Assembly: GCA_035758845.1 (NCBI GenBank)
Contig: DASTVZ010000083.1
Location: forward strand, 1-64,000
Source of the DNA: JALZOC01 sp035758845
Lineage (GTDB): Bacteria; Acidobacteriota; Vicinamibacteria; Vicinamibacterales; 2-12-FULL-66-21
Reading direction: 5' to 3'
Length of the DNA: 64,000 nucleotides
Below are positions 24,340 to 33,577 of the stretch, one piece after another (the first letter of the stretch is position 1; each line of letters starts with the position of its first letter). The translations under genes were made by a program, and so were the position numbers. The notes beneath the pieces are model-generated. The model saw nothing but the letters and a program-made list of their open reading frames with translations, was not told the DNA's origin and made no database searches.

Positions 24340-25569
24340 TCACCTCTTATCAACGACAATCCGGCCATCCTTCATTACGAGTCGCACACCGGTGAAGAGC
24401 GCGTCGATGGTTTGAAGCGGATTTCCCTCGATGGCTACGAGATCCGCCGTATAGCCGGGTGCGATACGTCCGAGCGTGTCGGTCATGCCGAGCAGATCGG
24501 CCGCCGTCGTGGTAGCGGTTGCGAGCGCCTGCTCGGGTGTCATGCCGGCCTTTACGAACCATCCCAGCTCGCGGGTGTTCTGGCCGAACATCGTATAGAC
24601 CGCATCGGAACCCATTCCGATTCGCACGCCCGCCTTGACCGCGCGTCGAGTCGCGTCGAGGCTTTTCTGAAGGTAATCCTGCAACGGCGGGATTGCCTCG
24701 GCCTTGAACCCGTACTCGTCCTTTGCGTCGACGTAGTACCGATTGTGATCGATGGTCGGCACCCACACCGTTCGGCGCGTCGCCATTTCGGCAATGGTGT
24801 CGTCGTCCAGATCAATCCCGTGTTCGACGGAATCCGCTCCTGCGCGTACCGCGTCTTTTACGCCGGAGGGTCCATAGGAGTGAATCGCGACTTTGTGGCC
24901 GGCGCCGTGCGCGGTATCAACGATCGCTTTCATCTCGTCGAATGTCAGCGTCTGCGTCGTGTCGACACTGTCGTAACTGCCTCGTGATGCATACACCTTG
25001 ATCCAGTCAGATCCGTTCTTTATCCGTTCCTCGGTTGCGCTGCGCAATGCATCCGGGTTCGGTGCTGCGGGTGGTCTCGGCGCCGAGATCCCCTGACCGG
25101 CGACGATCATGCGTGGTCCCTGCATCGCACCCATCCCGATCAGATCCCGCATGGCGAAATCAGTATCGTTGCCTGCACCCAGATCCCGCACCGTCGTCAC
25201 ACCGGTTTCCAGCGTATGACGGGCATTCTCCTGAGCGAGAAAGACCGTCACTGCTGGTCGTCGTCGCTGGCCGAGCGGCCGAGTCCCCGCTTGACGGTTC
25301 CAGTAGTACGTCATGTGCGTGTGTAGGTCGATCAGTCCTGGAATCAATGTGTAATTGCGGAGGTCGAGAACTTCAGCGTTAGTTGGTGCTGGTGCGCTGA
25401 GTTCGACGATGCGAAGGATTCGATCCCCTTCGATCACGATCTGGGCGTCGTTCACAATTCGAGTGCCGTCCCAAACGCGCGCCGCGCGGATGACCTTCGG
25501 CTGAGCCGTTGCTGCTGTCGCCCCGAGCACAAGCGCAAGCAGGACGGCCGTCGCGACTGTGTTGTGCAT
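24340..25569 (-). CDS. Secreted amidohydrolase family protein
   Basis: A 409-residue protein starting at ATG 25569 (MHNTVATAVLLALVLGATAA...AQ, a signal peptide); an in-frame ATG at 25581 would add four residues. It has the amidohydrolase order: DGTRIVNDAQIVIEGDRILR, the metal HxH (H83, H85 in DLHTHM), VAIHSYGPSGVKDAVRAG, SVEHGIDLDD and the late GSDAVYTMFG aspartate. The C-terminal beta-sandwich re-forms (YTADLVAIEGNPLQTIDALF). This matches imidazolonepropionase-like or Xaa-Pro dipeptidase-type amidohydrolases. Its substrate is unknown. Confidence 0.9.
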   Translation of the reverse strand: MHNTVATAVLLALVLGATAATAQPKVIRAARVWDGTRIVNDAQIVIEGDRILRIVELSAPAPTNAEVLDLRNYTLIPGLIDLHTHMTYYWNRQAGTRPLGQRRRPAVTVFLAQENARHTLETGVTTVRDLGAGNDTDFAMRDLIGMGAMQGPRMIVAGQGISAPRPPAAPNPDALRSATEERIKNGSDWIKVYASRGSYDSVDTTQTLTFDEMKAIVDTAHGAGHKVAIHSYGPSGVKDAVRAGADSVEHGIDLDDDTIAEMATRRTVWVPTIDHNRYYVDAKDEYGFKAEAIPPLQDYLQKSLDATRRAVKAGVRIGMGSDAVYTMFGQNTRELGWFVKAGMTPEQALATATTTAADLLGMTDTLGRIAPGYTADLVAIEGNPLQTIDALFTGVRLVMKDGRIVVDKR

Positions 25570-25742
25570 GGGGGAAATCATACGCGCATGTAACTGTGAA
25601 GAGGGGACAGCGCAGCTGTGCGCTACGCGCCGTCGATGGATCGCCCGTAAATACGGGTACATCACGACCATGCTGGCGGGCCTTCGATTTGCACCAAGGC
25701 AACACGAACGAATAGATGAAACGCTACCGAGGGAGGTACTTA

Positions 25743-26351
25743 ATGAAACGCGACTTCATGTTGGGAACGGTGTTTTCGGCTGCCCTTGCGGTTGCCGTGT
25801 CCGCACAGTCGACGCCACAGTCGACGACCCCGGACCAGAACCGTAGCGGCAGCCGTAACGAGTCCAGTCAGAGCGTGACAGTTACCGGGTGTCTGAAAGC
25901 GGGCAGTGAATCGGGCAGCTCGACCGCCGCGAGTCCGACGGCCAGTCCGAATGCGGGGCAGCCATCGCCTTCTGCGTCGTCGAGTGGAAGCTACATCCTG
26001 ACCGACGCGTCGATGTCGAGCGGATCGTCATCGACTGGTTCGGCAACCGGGACGGCGGGCTCAACGCCTGGCAGCCCGACGGCTGGAGCAGCTGAATCGA
26101 CGAGTTCGTCGATGGGCGGCACCACGTACAAGCTGACTGGCAGCGCTTCCAATTTCTCCACGCTTGTGGGCAAGAAGGTAGAGGTGAAAGGAACACTGCA
26201 GAAGAGCGACTCCAGCAGCAGCAGCTCGGCGGCCGGAGCCAATCCACCAGCCGAGCCAGGTGCAGCGAGTTCGTCACGAAGCAGCAGCGATAAATCGATG
26301 CAGCAGATTCGCGTGACCTCGGTCCGCGAAGTTGGAGGCAGCTGCTCGTAG
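25743..26351 (+). CDS. Secreted Ser-rich protein of unknown function
   Basis: A 202-residue protein from ATG 25743, preceded by ggaggtact. It has a signal peptide (MKRDFMLGTVFSAALAVAVS). After low-complexity Ser/Gly/Thr/Pro segments come SVTVTGCLKAGSES, GSYILTDASM, TTYKLTGSASNF, LVGKKVEVKGTLQK and MQQIRVTSVREVGGSCS. These five phrases form the conserved beta-strand skeleton of a small OB-like domain found in hypothetical acidobacterial proteins, interrupted by serine-rich inserts. The function is unknown; the protein is probably periplasmic or secreted. Confidence 0.8.
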   Translation: MKRDFMLGTVFSAALAVAVSAQSTPQSTTPDQNRSGSRNESSQSVTVTGCLKAGSESGSSTAASPTASPNAGQPSPSASSSGSYILTDASMSSGSSSTGSATGTAGSTPGSPTAGAAESTSSSMGGTTYKLTGSASNFSTLVGKKVEVKGTLQKSDSSSSSSAAGANPPAEPGAASSSRSSSDKSMQQIRVTSVREVGGSCS

Positions 26352-26369
26352 AAGGGGCGGTAGCGGAAA

Positions 26370-26401
26370 GGGCGGGTCTGGCAGCCTCCGCCGGCCCGCC
26401 C
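26370..26401. terminator. GC hairpin between convergent genes
   Basis: gggcgggtc and ggcccgccc can pair in a 9-bp stem between the stop at 26351 and the kinase stop at 26408. It has no T-tract, so it is a probable weak bidirectional terminator. Confidence 0.5.
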
Positions 26402-26407
26402 GTTCGG

Positions 26408-27982
26408 CTATTTCACCGCCGGTAGTTTGATCTCGAATCGAGCGCCTGGTCCATCCGGTCGGTTCCCGCCTTCGATCGTTCCTCCGTACGATTCGACTAT
26501 CGTGCGCGCGATTGACAACCCGAGCCCAGCGTGCCGCTCGGCTTCCTCGTCGGAGCCAGGACGGTAGGTGAAGAATCTCTCAAAGATCCGATCCATGTGT
26601 TCGGGCGGAATGCCCGGCCCACGATCCACGACGTCGATTCGGCAACGATCCTGTTCGCGAACGACGCTGGCGTCGACGACCGTGCCTGACGGCGCAAAGC
26701 TGCGCGCGTTTGCGAGCAGGTTTTCCACCGCCTGCGCGAGACGATCCCTCGAGGCACGGACACGGCACCTTCCTTCGGTTGTCAGGCGAATCTCTGGTTG
26801 ATCGCCTTTGGCCAGTTTGAGACCCTGCGCGACTTCCGCCACAAGCGTTCCGACGTCCACATCGTCCACTGGTTCCTGATCGAGCCGCGCATCGATTTGC
26901 GTCTGCTCCCGGACGGCCGACACAAGCCGTTGGAGGCGATCCACATCGCGCGTCAGCATGGTCAGGAAGCGCTGACGCTCGGATGGATCGTCAGACTGCG
27001 CGGCAGTCTCGGCGGCGACGCGTATGGACGCGAGCGGATTCTTGAATTCGTGTGACACGTCGGCGGCAAAGCGTTCGGTCTCGCGAATGTAGGCGTCAAG
27101 CCGCCTGGTCAGCTCGCTCAACGCCCGGGCGAGATCGCCGAGTTCGTCGCGTCGTTTCGTGTCGGGAAATGCGCCCGGAAGACGATGGCGGCGATCGGCG
27201 AGCGCTGTCGCCTCGTCGCGCAATCGCCGGATCGGGCCGACGATCGTGGCAGCGGCCAGCGTTGTCAGCAGCACAGCCGCGATCAGCGATACGACCACGA
27301 CCGCGAAGATGCGAAGTCGAACATCGTAGAGCGCTTGAAGCACGCGGAAGGTCGACTGCGAGACGAGCACGACGCCCGAGACGCTGTTGCCCGCGTGAAT
27401 TGGCACGGCGACGCTGAGCGTCAATGAGCGCTGGCCGGGTGTCTGACGCGTGGCGGCGCCGTAGCGGCCGAGGAGAGCGGCGCGAACCTCGGAAGGCACG
27501 TCGCTCGACTCCGTGCCTGGTGTCGATCCAGTGGAGTCAGCTCCTGCTCTTCGGGCCAGTTCGCCCATCAAGCGTCGCAGGCCTGCGAGCCAGGCGCCAA
27601 GCCGGTAGAGTACGCGCTCTCGAGTTCCGCCGGACGTTGGCGGGTACGGCGCGGAAGCGGCGGCAGATTCTCCCGCATATCGAATTCGGTTCGAATCGGC
27701 GACCAGCGTTCCGCCCTGATCGTAGATCCGCAAACGCGCGTCGCTCCGCTGTTCCAGTCGCGCAAGAAGCGCTGCGGCGGAGGAGGAGTCAATCGGACCG
27801 CCCGGGCCGAGCGCCGCTGCGATGATTCGGGCCTGTTGATTCATGCTTCGCTCCTGCGAATCGAGAAGTCGCGCCTCGTACACGTCGAGGTAGAGGATTG
27901 CCGCGACAGGCAGGAACAGCAGGAGCAGGTTGAACGCAAGCAGCCGAGCCGCGATGCGTGAAAGGGGACTGGTCCGAATCAT
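26408..27982 (-). CDS. Sensor histidine kinase, ChvG-like
   Basis: A 524-residue kinase starting at ATG 27982, in a four-base ATGA overlap with the response regulator upstream. A membrane helix (about 14-31) is followed by a periplasmic sensor (about 35-225), a second helix (about 225-247) and a HAMP linker. The phosphoacceptor is H311 in FAADVSHEFKNPLAS. N, G1 and G2 boxes are NLLANARS, VVDRGPGIP and GLGLSIARTIV. The sensor region contains ARLRIYDQGGTLVADSNR, seen in ChvG-type stimulus-sensing domains. It is next to creD, but the kinase resembles ChvG at least as much as CreC. Confidence 0.9.
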   Translation of the reverse strand: MIRTSPLSRIAARLLAFNLLLLFLPVAAILYLDVYEARLLDSQERSMNQQARIIAAALGPGGPIDSSSAAALLARLEQRSDARLRIYDQGGTLVADSNRIRYAGESAAASAPYPPTSGGTRERVLYRLGAWLAGLRRLMGELARRAGADSTGSTPGTESSDVPSEVRAALLGRYGAATRQTPGQRSLTLSVAVPIHAGNSVSGVVLVSQSTFRVLQALYDVRLRIFAVVVVSLIAAVLLTTLAAATIVGPIRRLRDEATALADRRHRLPGAFPDTKRRDELGDLARALSELTRRLDAYIRETERFAADVSHEFKNPLASIRVAAETAAQSDDPSERQRFLTMLTRDVDRLQRLVSAVREQTQIDARLDQEPVDDVDVGTLVAEVAQGLKLAKGDQPEIRLTTEGRCRVRASRDRLAQAVENLLANARSFAPSGTVVDASVVREQDRCRIDVVDRGPGIPPEHMDRIFERFFTYRPGSDEEAERHAGLGLSIARTIVESYGGTIEGGNRPDGPGARFEIKLPAVK

Positions 27983-28698
27983 TCGCGCGGTCCGACGTAG
28001 CGATATCCGGCGCCGTAGACGCTCTCGAGCGCCGCGAAGCTTTGGTCCACCGATTCGAACTTTCGGCGAATCCGCTTCACATGGCTGTCGATCGTGCGAT
28101 CGGTCACCGAGACCGCATCGGGATACGTCTCCTGCATCAACTGGTCGCGCGTCTTGACGATGCCGGGGCGCCGAGCGAGTGATTGCAGCAGCAAAAATTC
28201 GGTGACGGTCAGCGGCACCGGCACTTCTTTCCACGTGGCGATCAAGCGAAGCGGGTCGAGCATCAAGTCGCCAACCTTTGCCGGTTGCTCGTCGTCGGCT
28301 CTGTCGGCCACTGCCGGTAGCGATGCTCGACGAAACAGGACTTTGACACGTGCCATCAGTTCGCGCATCGAAAACGGCTTGCACAGATAGTCATCCGCGC
28401 CCAGTTCGAGACCCAGCACCCGATCGAACTCTTCCTCGCGCGATGTGACGAAGATGATCGGAATCGTGTTGGACGCAGTGCGCAGCCGACGGCAGATCTC
28501 GAGACCGTCGATTCGGGGCACGCCGATATCGAGAATCGCCAGGTCCGGGAGTCTGCGCGCGAACGCTTCCCACGCACTCATCCCATCACCGAAAGATTCA
28601 ACGAGATAGCCTTCCTTCGCCAGGGCGGACACGATGGCCTCGCGAATGGTGCTCTCGTCTTCAACAATGGCAACCAGCCTGGCGTCGGCAGAAGGCAT
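27979..28698 (-). CDS. OmpR-type response regulator
   Basis: A 239-residue regulator starting at ATG 28698. The receiver domain has the acidic pair in VEDES and phospho-acceptor D57 in LAILDIGVP; the switch lysine is in ADDYLCKPFSM. The winged-helix DNA-binding domain covers about 140-235 (LTVTEFLLLQSLARRPGIVK, DRTIDSHVKRIRRKFE, VYGAGYRYV). It is coupled to the kinase by a four-base overlap and is divergent from creD, so creD is a likely target. No CreB-type TTCAC direct repeat was seen in the 144-bp spacer. Confidence 0.92.
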   Translation of the reverse strand: MPSADARLVAIVEDESTIREAIVSALAKEGYLVESFGDGMSAWEAFARRLPDLAILDIGVPRIDGLEICRRLRTASNTIPIIFVTSREEEFDRVLGLELGADDYLCKPFSMRELMARVKVLFRRASLPAVADRADDEQPAKVGDLMLDPLRLIATWKEVPVPLTVTEFLLLQSLARRPGIVKTRDQLMQETYPDAVSVTDRTIDSHVKRIRRKFESVDQSFAALESVYGAGYRYVGPRE

Positions 28699-28842
28699 GC
28701 GCTGAATGTAACGCAATCGGTGTCCCCTGACGCGCCGGTTCCCGCGCCTTTCTTTCGCCACATTGTGCCGCGATGTTTCCCCGGTTGGGCCGTTCTCGCG
28801 CCTCACGCCACGTGCGTAATGAGTTGCACAGGGAGACACCTC

Positions 28843-30171
28843 ATGAATCTTCGAACGAGTGTGATGGCGCGCCTGATCGTGATGGGAGTCATTCTTCTCG
28901 GTCTGCTCGTCCCGTTGTCGATGGTGCAGGCGATTGTCAGCGAACGCAGCGTTCGGCGTGACTCCGTTGCGACGGATATCAGTTCGACGTGGGGCGGATC
29001 GCAAGTGCTCGCAGGGCCGATGCTGACGGTGCCCTATGAATACACCGTCGTTGAAAACGACGGCAAGACACGGCAGGTCATCGGCCGGGCGACGTTTCTG
29101 CCCGACACCCTCAGTATTCAAGGTCCCTTGACGCCCGATGTCCGGAAGCGCGGTCTCTTCAAGGTTGTGGTTTATCGCGCCGATCTCTCCCTGTCCGGGC
29201 GGTTTTCAGCACCGGACATGTCAGGCGTCATCCGTGGATCGGTCCGGCCTTTGTTCGACGAGGCGTCCGTCAGCATCGGTGTCGCAGATCCACGAGGGGT
29301 GCGGCGCGCCGTGCTCAACTGGAATGGAAGCGAACGCCGCCTCGAACCAGGCGTTGCTGACATCGGGCTCGCGACTACCGGTCTGCATGCTCGCGTCAAC
29401 CTGAGCGAGCCAGTTACTTCCGGATCGATACCTTTCTCGCTGACGATTCAACTGAACGGCAGCCGCGATTTCCGGATCGTTCCAGCCGGCAACGACACAG
29501 CTGCCACCCTCACGTCGACGTGGCCGCATCCGGGCTTCATCGGGACTTCGCCGCAGCAGCAGACGGTGCAAGACTCCGGATTCAACGCTGTGTGGAATGT
29601 TTCCTACTTTGGACGAGGATTTCCACGCGCGTGGAGCGACGCGGGCATCGACCGCGAGAAAATGCGGAATCAGGCTGACGCCTCCGCCTTTGGCGTCAGC
29701 CTCGTGCAGCCGGTCGACATCTATCAGCAAGGAGAGCGCTCGGTGAAGTACGCGGCGCTCTTCATCGTCCTGACCTTTGTTGTGTTCTTTCTGTTCGAGG
29801 TCGTTCGTGCCCGCTTGCTGCACCCGGTTCAGTACGTGTTCGTCGGCTTCGCGCTCTGTGTGTTTTACCTGTTGTTGATCTCATTGTCGGAACACTTCGG
29901 CTTCGACCTCGCCTATTCCGTTGCGGCGATAGCCATCACGCTCCTGATTTCCATGTATTCGGTCTTTGTTCTTGACGGTGTGAAGGAGGCTGCCGTCGTC
30001 GGAACATCCACCGCAGCGTTGTATGGCTTCCTGTATCTCCTGCTCCGGCTCGAAGACTATGCGCTTCTCGCAGGGTCGCTGGGTCTTTTTGCCGCGCTCG
30101 CGCTGGTCATGCTGCTGACTCGAAAAGTGAACTGGTACGAACTCAGATTGGGGACGCGTACACAAGTTTGA
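28843..30171 (+). CDS. creD: CreD family inner-membrane protein
   Basis: A 442-residue membrane protein. ATG 28843 has ggag at 28831-28834; earlier in-frame starts lack a ribosome site. The N-terminal helix (ARLIVMGVILLGLLVPLSMV) precedes the signature MVQAIVSERSVRRD and GGSQVLAGPMLTVPYEY. A large extracytoplasmic part follows (NVSYFGRGFPRAWSDAGI), then about six C-terminal helices (VKYAALFIVLTFVVFFLFEV onward). CreD is linked to envelope stress and beta-lactam or colicin responses in gammaproteobacteria. Here it is divergent from a two-component system, mirroring the creBCD grouping. Confidence 0.88.
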   Translation: MNLRTSVMARLIVMGVILLGLLVPLSMVQAIVSERSVRRDSVATDISSTWGGSQVLAGPMLTVPYEYTVVENDGKTRQVIGRATFLPDTLSIQGPLTPDVRKRGLFKVVVYRADLSLSGRFSAPDMSGVIRGSVRPLFDEASVSIGVADPRGVRRAVLNWNGSERRLEPGVADIGLATTGLHARVNLSEPVTSGSIPFSLTIQLNGSRDFRIVPAGNDTAATLTSTWPHPGFIGTSPQQQTVQDSGFNAVWNVSYFGRGFPRAWSDAGIDREKMRNQADASAFGVSLVQPVDIYQQGERSVKYAALFIVLTFVVFFLFEVVRARLLHPVQYVFVGFALCVFYLLLISLSEHFGFDLAYSVAAIAITLLISMYSVFVLDGVKEAAVVGTSTAALYGFLYLLLRLEDYALLAGSLGLFAALALVMLLTRKVNWYELRLGTRTQV

Positions 30172-30352
30172 GGACAAGCAGCCCAGCCGTTTCATGCTGA
30201 TCGGCGGCGCAGGAAGCCTGCGCTGCCACTTTCAGCCTGAGCCATAAGGAGTTGTACGGATGACCTCATGACGCCAGGGTCGGCACGATTTCCGCATTGG
30301 ATGCGCCTAGACCGGGTGGACGCCGGATGGGTTAGCGTCCAACAGGAGAGCA

Positions 30353-31768
30353 ATGATGCGAGCGCCAAGAACTCAGGCGGCGATTTTGGCGGTTGTGCTC
30401 TCGGCAACAATTGCGAGCGCGCAAACGAAAATTACTCCGCCCAAGAACAAATATGACCCGCAAGAAGATGTGAAGCTCGGACGTGAGGCGGCGGCTGAGG
30501 TCGAGAAGCAGTTGCCATTGCTGCGCGACGACAACGTCACCTCTTATGTCTCTGATATCGGACAGCGGCTGGCTGCGGTGATTCCCGCTGAATTGCAGCA
30601 CCCGGAATTCCGTTACACATTCAAGGTGGTGAATGTGAAGGAAATCAACGCCTTCGCGTTGCCGGGCGGTCCGATGTACGTCAACCGCGGGATGATCGAA
30701 GCCGCCAAGAACGAAGGGGAAGTCGCTGGTGTCATCGCGCACGAATTGAGTCACGTTGCGCTTCGCCACGGCACTGCGCAGGCAACGAAGGCGACACCCT
30801 ACGAGGTTGGCACCATCGCTGGTGCGATCCTTGGCGCAATTGTCGGTGGCAATGCCGGTACGCTGATCGCGCAAGGCACACAGTTCGGGTTGGGCACGGC
30901 GTTCCTGCGATACAGCCGGGAATACGAAAAGCAGGCTGACCTCGAAGGCTCGCAGATCATGGCGAGGGCCGGGTACGATCCGCGCGACATGGCGAACATG
31001 TTCAAGACGATCGAACAGCAGGGTGGGTCCGGCGGGCCGCAGTGGATGAGCGATCACCCGAACCCGGGCAACCGCTACGCTTACATCACCAAGGAAGCGG
31101 AGTCACTGCGAGTCGTCAACGCGCGGCATGACAGCAGTGCGTTCCAGAACGTTCAAGGCAGACTTCGCCAGATGTCGCCGGCGCCTTCGACCAAGGAGGC
31201 AACGAGGAACGCCGGGAACACTCGCGGCAGCGGTGCGCCGTCGAACGGCGGCCGCATCAGTACCAACGTCGAACGGCCATCGTCGCGCTATTCGTCGTAC
31301 AACGAAGGCAATCTGTTCCGGATCAGTGTGCCGTCGAACTGGCGCGAGCTGCCGGCGAACAACTCGGTGACCTTCGCGCCGGAGGGTGGCTATGGCGCCG
31401 TGAATCAGCAGAGCGTCTTCACCCACGGTGTTGAAGCCGGAGTGGCGAGGAACGAGAGTCGCGATCTGCGGAGTGCGAGCGAGGAACTCGTCCAGGACCT
31501 CGCGCAGTCCAACCCGCGCATGCGACGCGACGGGGGGTGGGACCGCGGCACGATTGGCGGACGCCAGGGCCTGCGGACGATGTTGACGAACCAGAACGAC
31601 GTGACCGGCCGCACCGAGCGCATCGCTCTCTACACGACCACGCTCAATGACGGCACGCTGTTTTACTTGATCGGCGTTGCGCCCGACCAGGAGTTTGGCG
31701 TCTACGACGACGTGTTCGATCGGGTCGTTGGGTCGCTGCAATTCGCGGACACACGGGCGAATCGCTAA
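30353..31768 (+). CDS. M48 family metalloprotease
   Basis: A 471-residue secreted protease. ATG 30353 (or the next codon, 30356) follows aggag. A signal peptide (APRTQAAILAVVLSATIASA) precedes the M48 domain. The zinc site is H130-E131-x2-H134 (IAHELSHVALRHG), with the third ligand in YEKQADLEG (E192). A linker of about 60 residues (about 265-315) leads to a C-terminal domain (about 316-465) with FRISVPSNWRELPANNSVTF and GTLFYLIGVAPDQEFGVYD, an uncharacterised appendage resembling a PsbP/DUF1795-like domain. It probably acts in periplasmic protein quality control, like BepA. Confidence 0.9.
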   Translation: MMRAPRTQAAILAVVLSATIASAQTKITPPKNKYDPQEDVKLGREAAAEVEKQLPLLRDDNVTSYVSDIGQRLAAVIPAELQHPEFRYTFKVVNVKEINAFALPGGPMYVNRGMIEAAKNEGEVAGVIAHELSHVALRHGTAQATKATPYEVGTIAGAILGAIVGGNAGTLIAQGTQFGLGTAFLRYSREYEKQADLEGSQIMARAGYDPRDMANMFKTIEQQGGSGGPQWMSDHPNPGNRYAYITKEAESLRVVNARHDSSAFQNVQGRLRQMSPAPSTKEATRNAGNTRGSGAPSNGGRISTNVERPSSRYSSYNEGNLFRISVPSNWRELPANNSVTFAPEGGYGAVNQQSVFTHGVEAGVARNESRDLRSASEELVQDLAQSNPRMRRDGGWDRGTIGGRQGLRTMLTNQNDVTGRTERIALYTTTLNDGTLFYLIGVAPDQEFGVYDDVFDRVVGSLQFADTRANR

Positions 31769-31921
31769 TCACTGATCACTAATCGTGAATCCCTGATCGT
31801 CGGATCGTCGAATCCTGCAATCCTTGAATCGATTCAGGGATTCGACGATCAGCGATTCAGGGATTCGACGATCAGCGATTCAAGATTCGACGATTAGCGA
31901 TTCACGATCAGTGATTAGTGA
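31769..31921. repeat. Palindromic degenerate word array (GATTC/AATC type)
   Basis: aatc-type words (cactaatcgtgaatccctg, atcgtcgaatcctgcaatcc) turn into their inverted set near 31838 (gattcagggattcgacgatc twice, then gcgattcacgatcagtg). The array fills the whole spacer between convergent genes. It uses the same words as 18021-18172 and is a likely hairpin terminator. Confidence 0.85.
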
Positions 31922-33514
31922 TCAGTGATTCAAAGGCGGTGTGCTGGAGGGCGGCTTCCGGTGGTGAGTCGCCTGCTCGTATGAGTAGGCCAGCCTGATC
32001 AGGGCGACCTCATCCCACGCTCTTCCAAAGAACGTCATACCTGCGGGTAGCATTCCGTCGCGCGTATACCCCATAGGCACGTTGATAGCCGGAAATCCAG
32101 TGGTCGGGGAAAAAACCTGGCTGTTGTCTCCGTGCGGCGTGTTCAAGTCGCCGATCGGACGCGGCGGGTTGCTCCAGGTCGGGTATATGAACGCGTCCAG
32201 CTTGTGCCGGTCCATCGTCGCGAGCACGGCGGCGCGGAATTGCTCGCGATAATCCGCTTCGGCCTTGCAGGCGGCGCTCTCCGGTCCGTTGCTCTCGGTG
32301 GTTTCCTGTGCTCGTGTGAGACGAAGCTCCACTGACGGATGGAACCGGCGTGAGCGAACGATCTCGTCCAGCGAATGAACTGGAGGGCTGTTCCCGAGTC
32401 CTGCCAGATAGTTATTGATGTCGTATTTGAATCCGCCACAGGTCCCGGCGCTCTGGGCACGACGGACGTTGGCGAGATCGACCGGCGCCGGATCAAACAC
32501 GGTGGCGCCCGCGCGTTTCAGTTCCTCGATCGCTGTCATGAACACCTGGACGATTTCCGGATCGGTTGAATCGCGCTCGTAAGCCTGCCGCAACACGCCC
32601 AGACGAGCGCCTTTCAAGCCATCTCGGACGAGGGCCGCCCGGTAATTGGGGATCTCTGGTGGGCGGCCTGATGGCCGCAGCCCCGGCTGCGGGTAATTAG
32701 TCCTGAGCGTCACCGGATCGTTCGGATCTTCGCCGACAATCACCTGAAAAACCGCAACCGCGTCTTCGACCGTGCGGCCCATCGGCCCGGCAATGTCGGC
32801 AAGCAAATTCAATGGGACGACGCCTGCGCGGCTCGTCAACCCCATCGTCGATCGAATGCCGACAAGGGCTTGGTGAGATGATGGTCCGCGAATCGAGTTA
32901 CCTGTGTCGCTGCCAAGCCCAATAGCGCCGAAGCTGGCAGCAACTGCCGCTGCGGTACCGCCGCTCGATCCTGCCGTGACCCGATCCAGCGCGTATGGGT
33001 TCCTTGTGTATCCAGGAAGAATCGAACTAACGGTTTCGTACGGACTGAATGCCCACTCCGCCATGTTCGATTTCGCCAGTACGATTGCCCCCGCTTCTTT
33101 CACACGCTTGACGAGAAAGGCGTCCTTCGAAGAAACGAATCCCTTCATCGCCAGCGACCCCGCGGCGCTCTGCAAACCGATCGTTTCGAAGTTGTCCTTG
33201 ACGATCATTGGCACGCAGTGCAAGGGGCCGACAGGACCGGACGCCCTCAATCGTCGATCGAGCTCATCGGCCTGCTCGAGCGCGTGCTGATTGATTTCAA
33301 CGAGCGCGTTGAGCGCCGGGCCTTTCTTGTCGTAGGCGTCAATCCGTCGGAGATACTGCTCCACGAGTGCGTGGCACGTCAGCCGCTTGCTGGCGAGCTC
33401 GAACGCGATTTGTGCGATCGATGCTTCGTAGACCTGAACGGGCGGCGAACCTTGTGTTGTCGCGAGCACTGGGACGAACAGCACGGCGGCGAGAACGAAA
33501 CGGCGCTTGCGCAT
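31922..33514 (-). CDS. Secreted amidase signature family enzyme
   Basis: A 530-residue amidase. ATG 33514 gives a signal peptide (MRKRRFVLAAVLFVPVLATT); the longer open frame upstream only translates a repeat. The catalytic Ser-cisSer-Lys set is K106 (VPMIVKDNFE), cis-S183 (AGSSGGTAAAV) and nucleophile S207 (GSDTGNSIRGP), with the family spacing. The C-terminus has the usual PTWSNPPRPIGDLNTPHG and TGFPAINVPMGYTRDGMLPA. It hydrolyses an amide bond of unknown substrate, probably outside the cytoplasm. It is divergent from the phosphatase gene with 63 bp between starts. Confidence 0.92.
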   Translation of the reverse strand: MRKRRFVLAAVLFVPVLATTQGSPPVQVYEASIAQIAFELASKRLTCHALVEQYLRRIDAYDKKGPALNALVEINQHALEQADELDRRLRASGPVGPLHCVPMIVKDNFETIGLQSAAGSLAMKGFVSSKDAFLVKRVKEAGAIVLAKSNMAEWAFSPYETVSSILPGYTRNPYALDRVTAGSSGGTAAAVAASFGAIGLGSDTGNSIRGPSSHQALVGIRSTMGLTSRAGVVPLNLLADIAGPMGRTVEDAVAVFQVIVGEDPNDPVTLRTNYPQPGLRPSGRPPEIPNYRAALVRDGLKGARLGVLRQAYERDSTDPEIVQVFMTAIEELKRAGATVFDPAPVDLANVRRAQSAGTCGGFKYDINNYLAGLGNSPPVHSLDEIVRSRRFHPSVELRLTRAQETTESNGPESAACKAEADYREQFRAAVLATMDRHKLDAFIYPTWSNPPRPIGDLNTPHGDNSQVFSPTTGFPAINVPMGYTRDGMLPAGMTFFGRAWDEVALIRLAYSYEQATHHRKPPSSTPPLNH

Positions 33515-33523
33515 TTCACTGCG

Positions 33524-33553
33524 CACATTGAACATTGAACGTTGAACATTGCG
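33524..33553. repeat. Short degenerate GAACATT word array
   Basis: cattgaacattgaacgttgaacattgcg carries three to four copies of a 7-8 bp word in the divergent spacer upstream of the amidase start. Confidence 0.6.
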
Positions 33554-33577
33554 CAAGCTACACTCGGGCGATCGCAT

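Noticed and set aside
28843..30171. Start of creD at 28720
   Set aside because: The 41 extra residues lack homology and the upstream start has no ribosome site; ATG 28843 has ggag in place.
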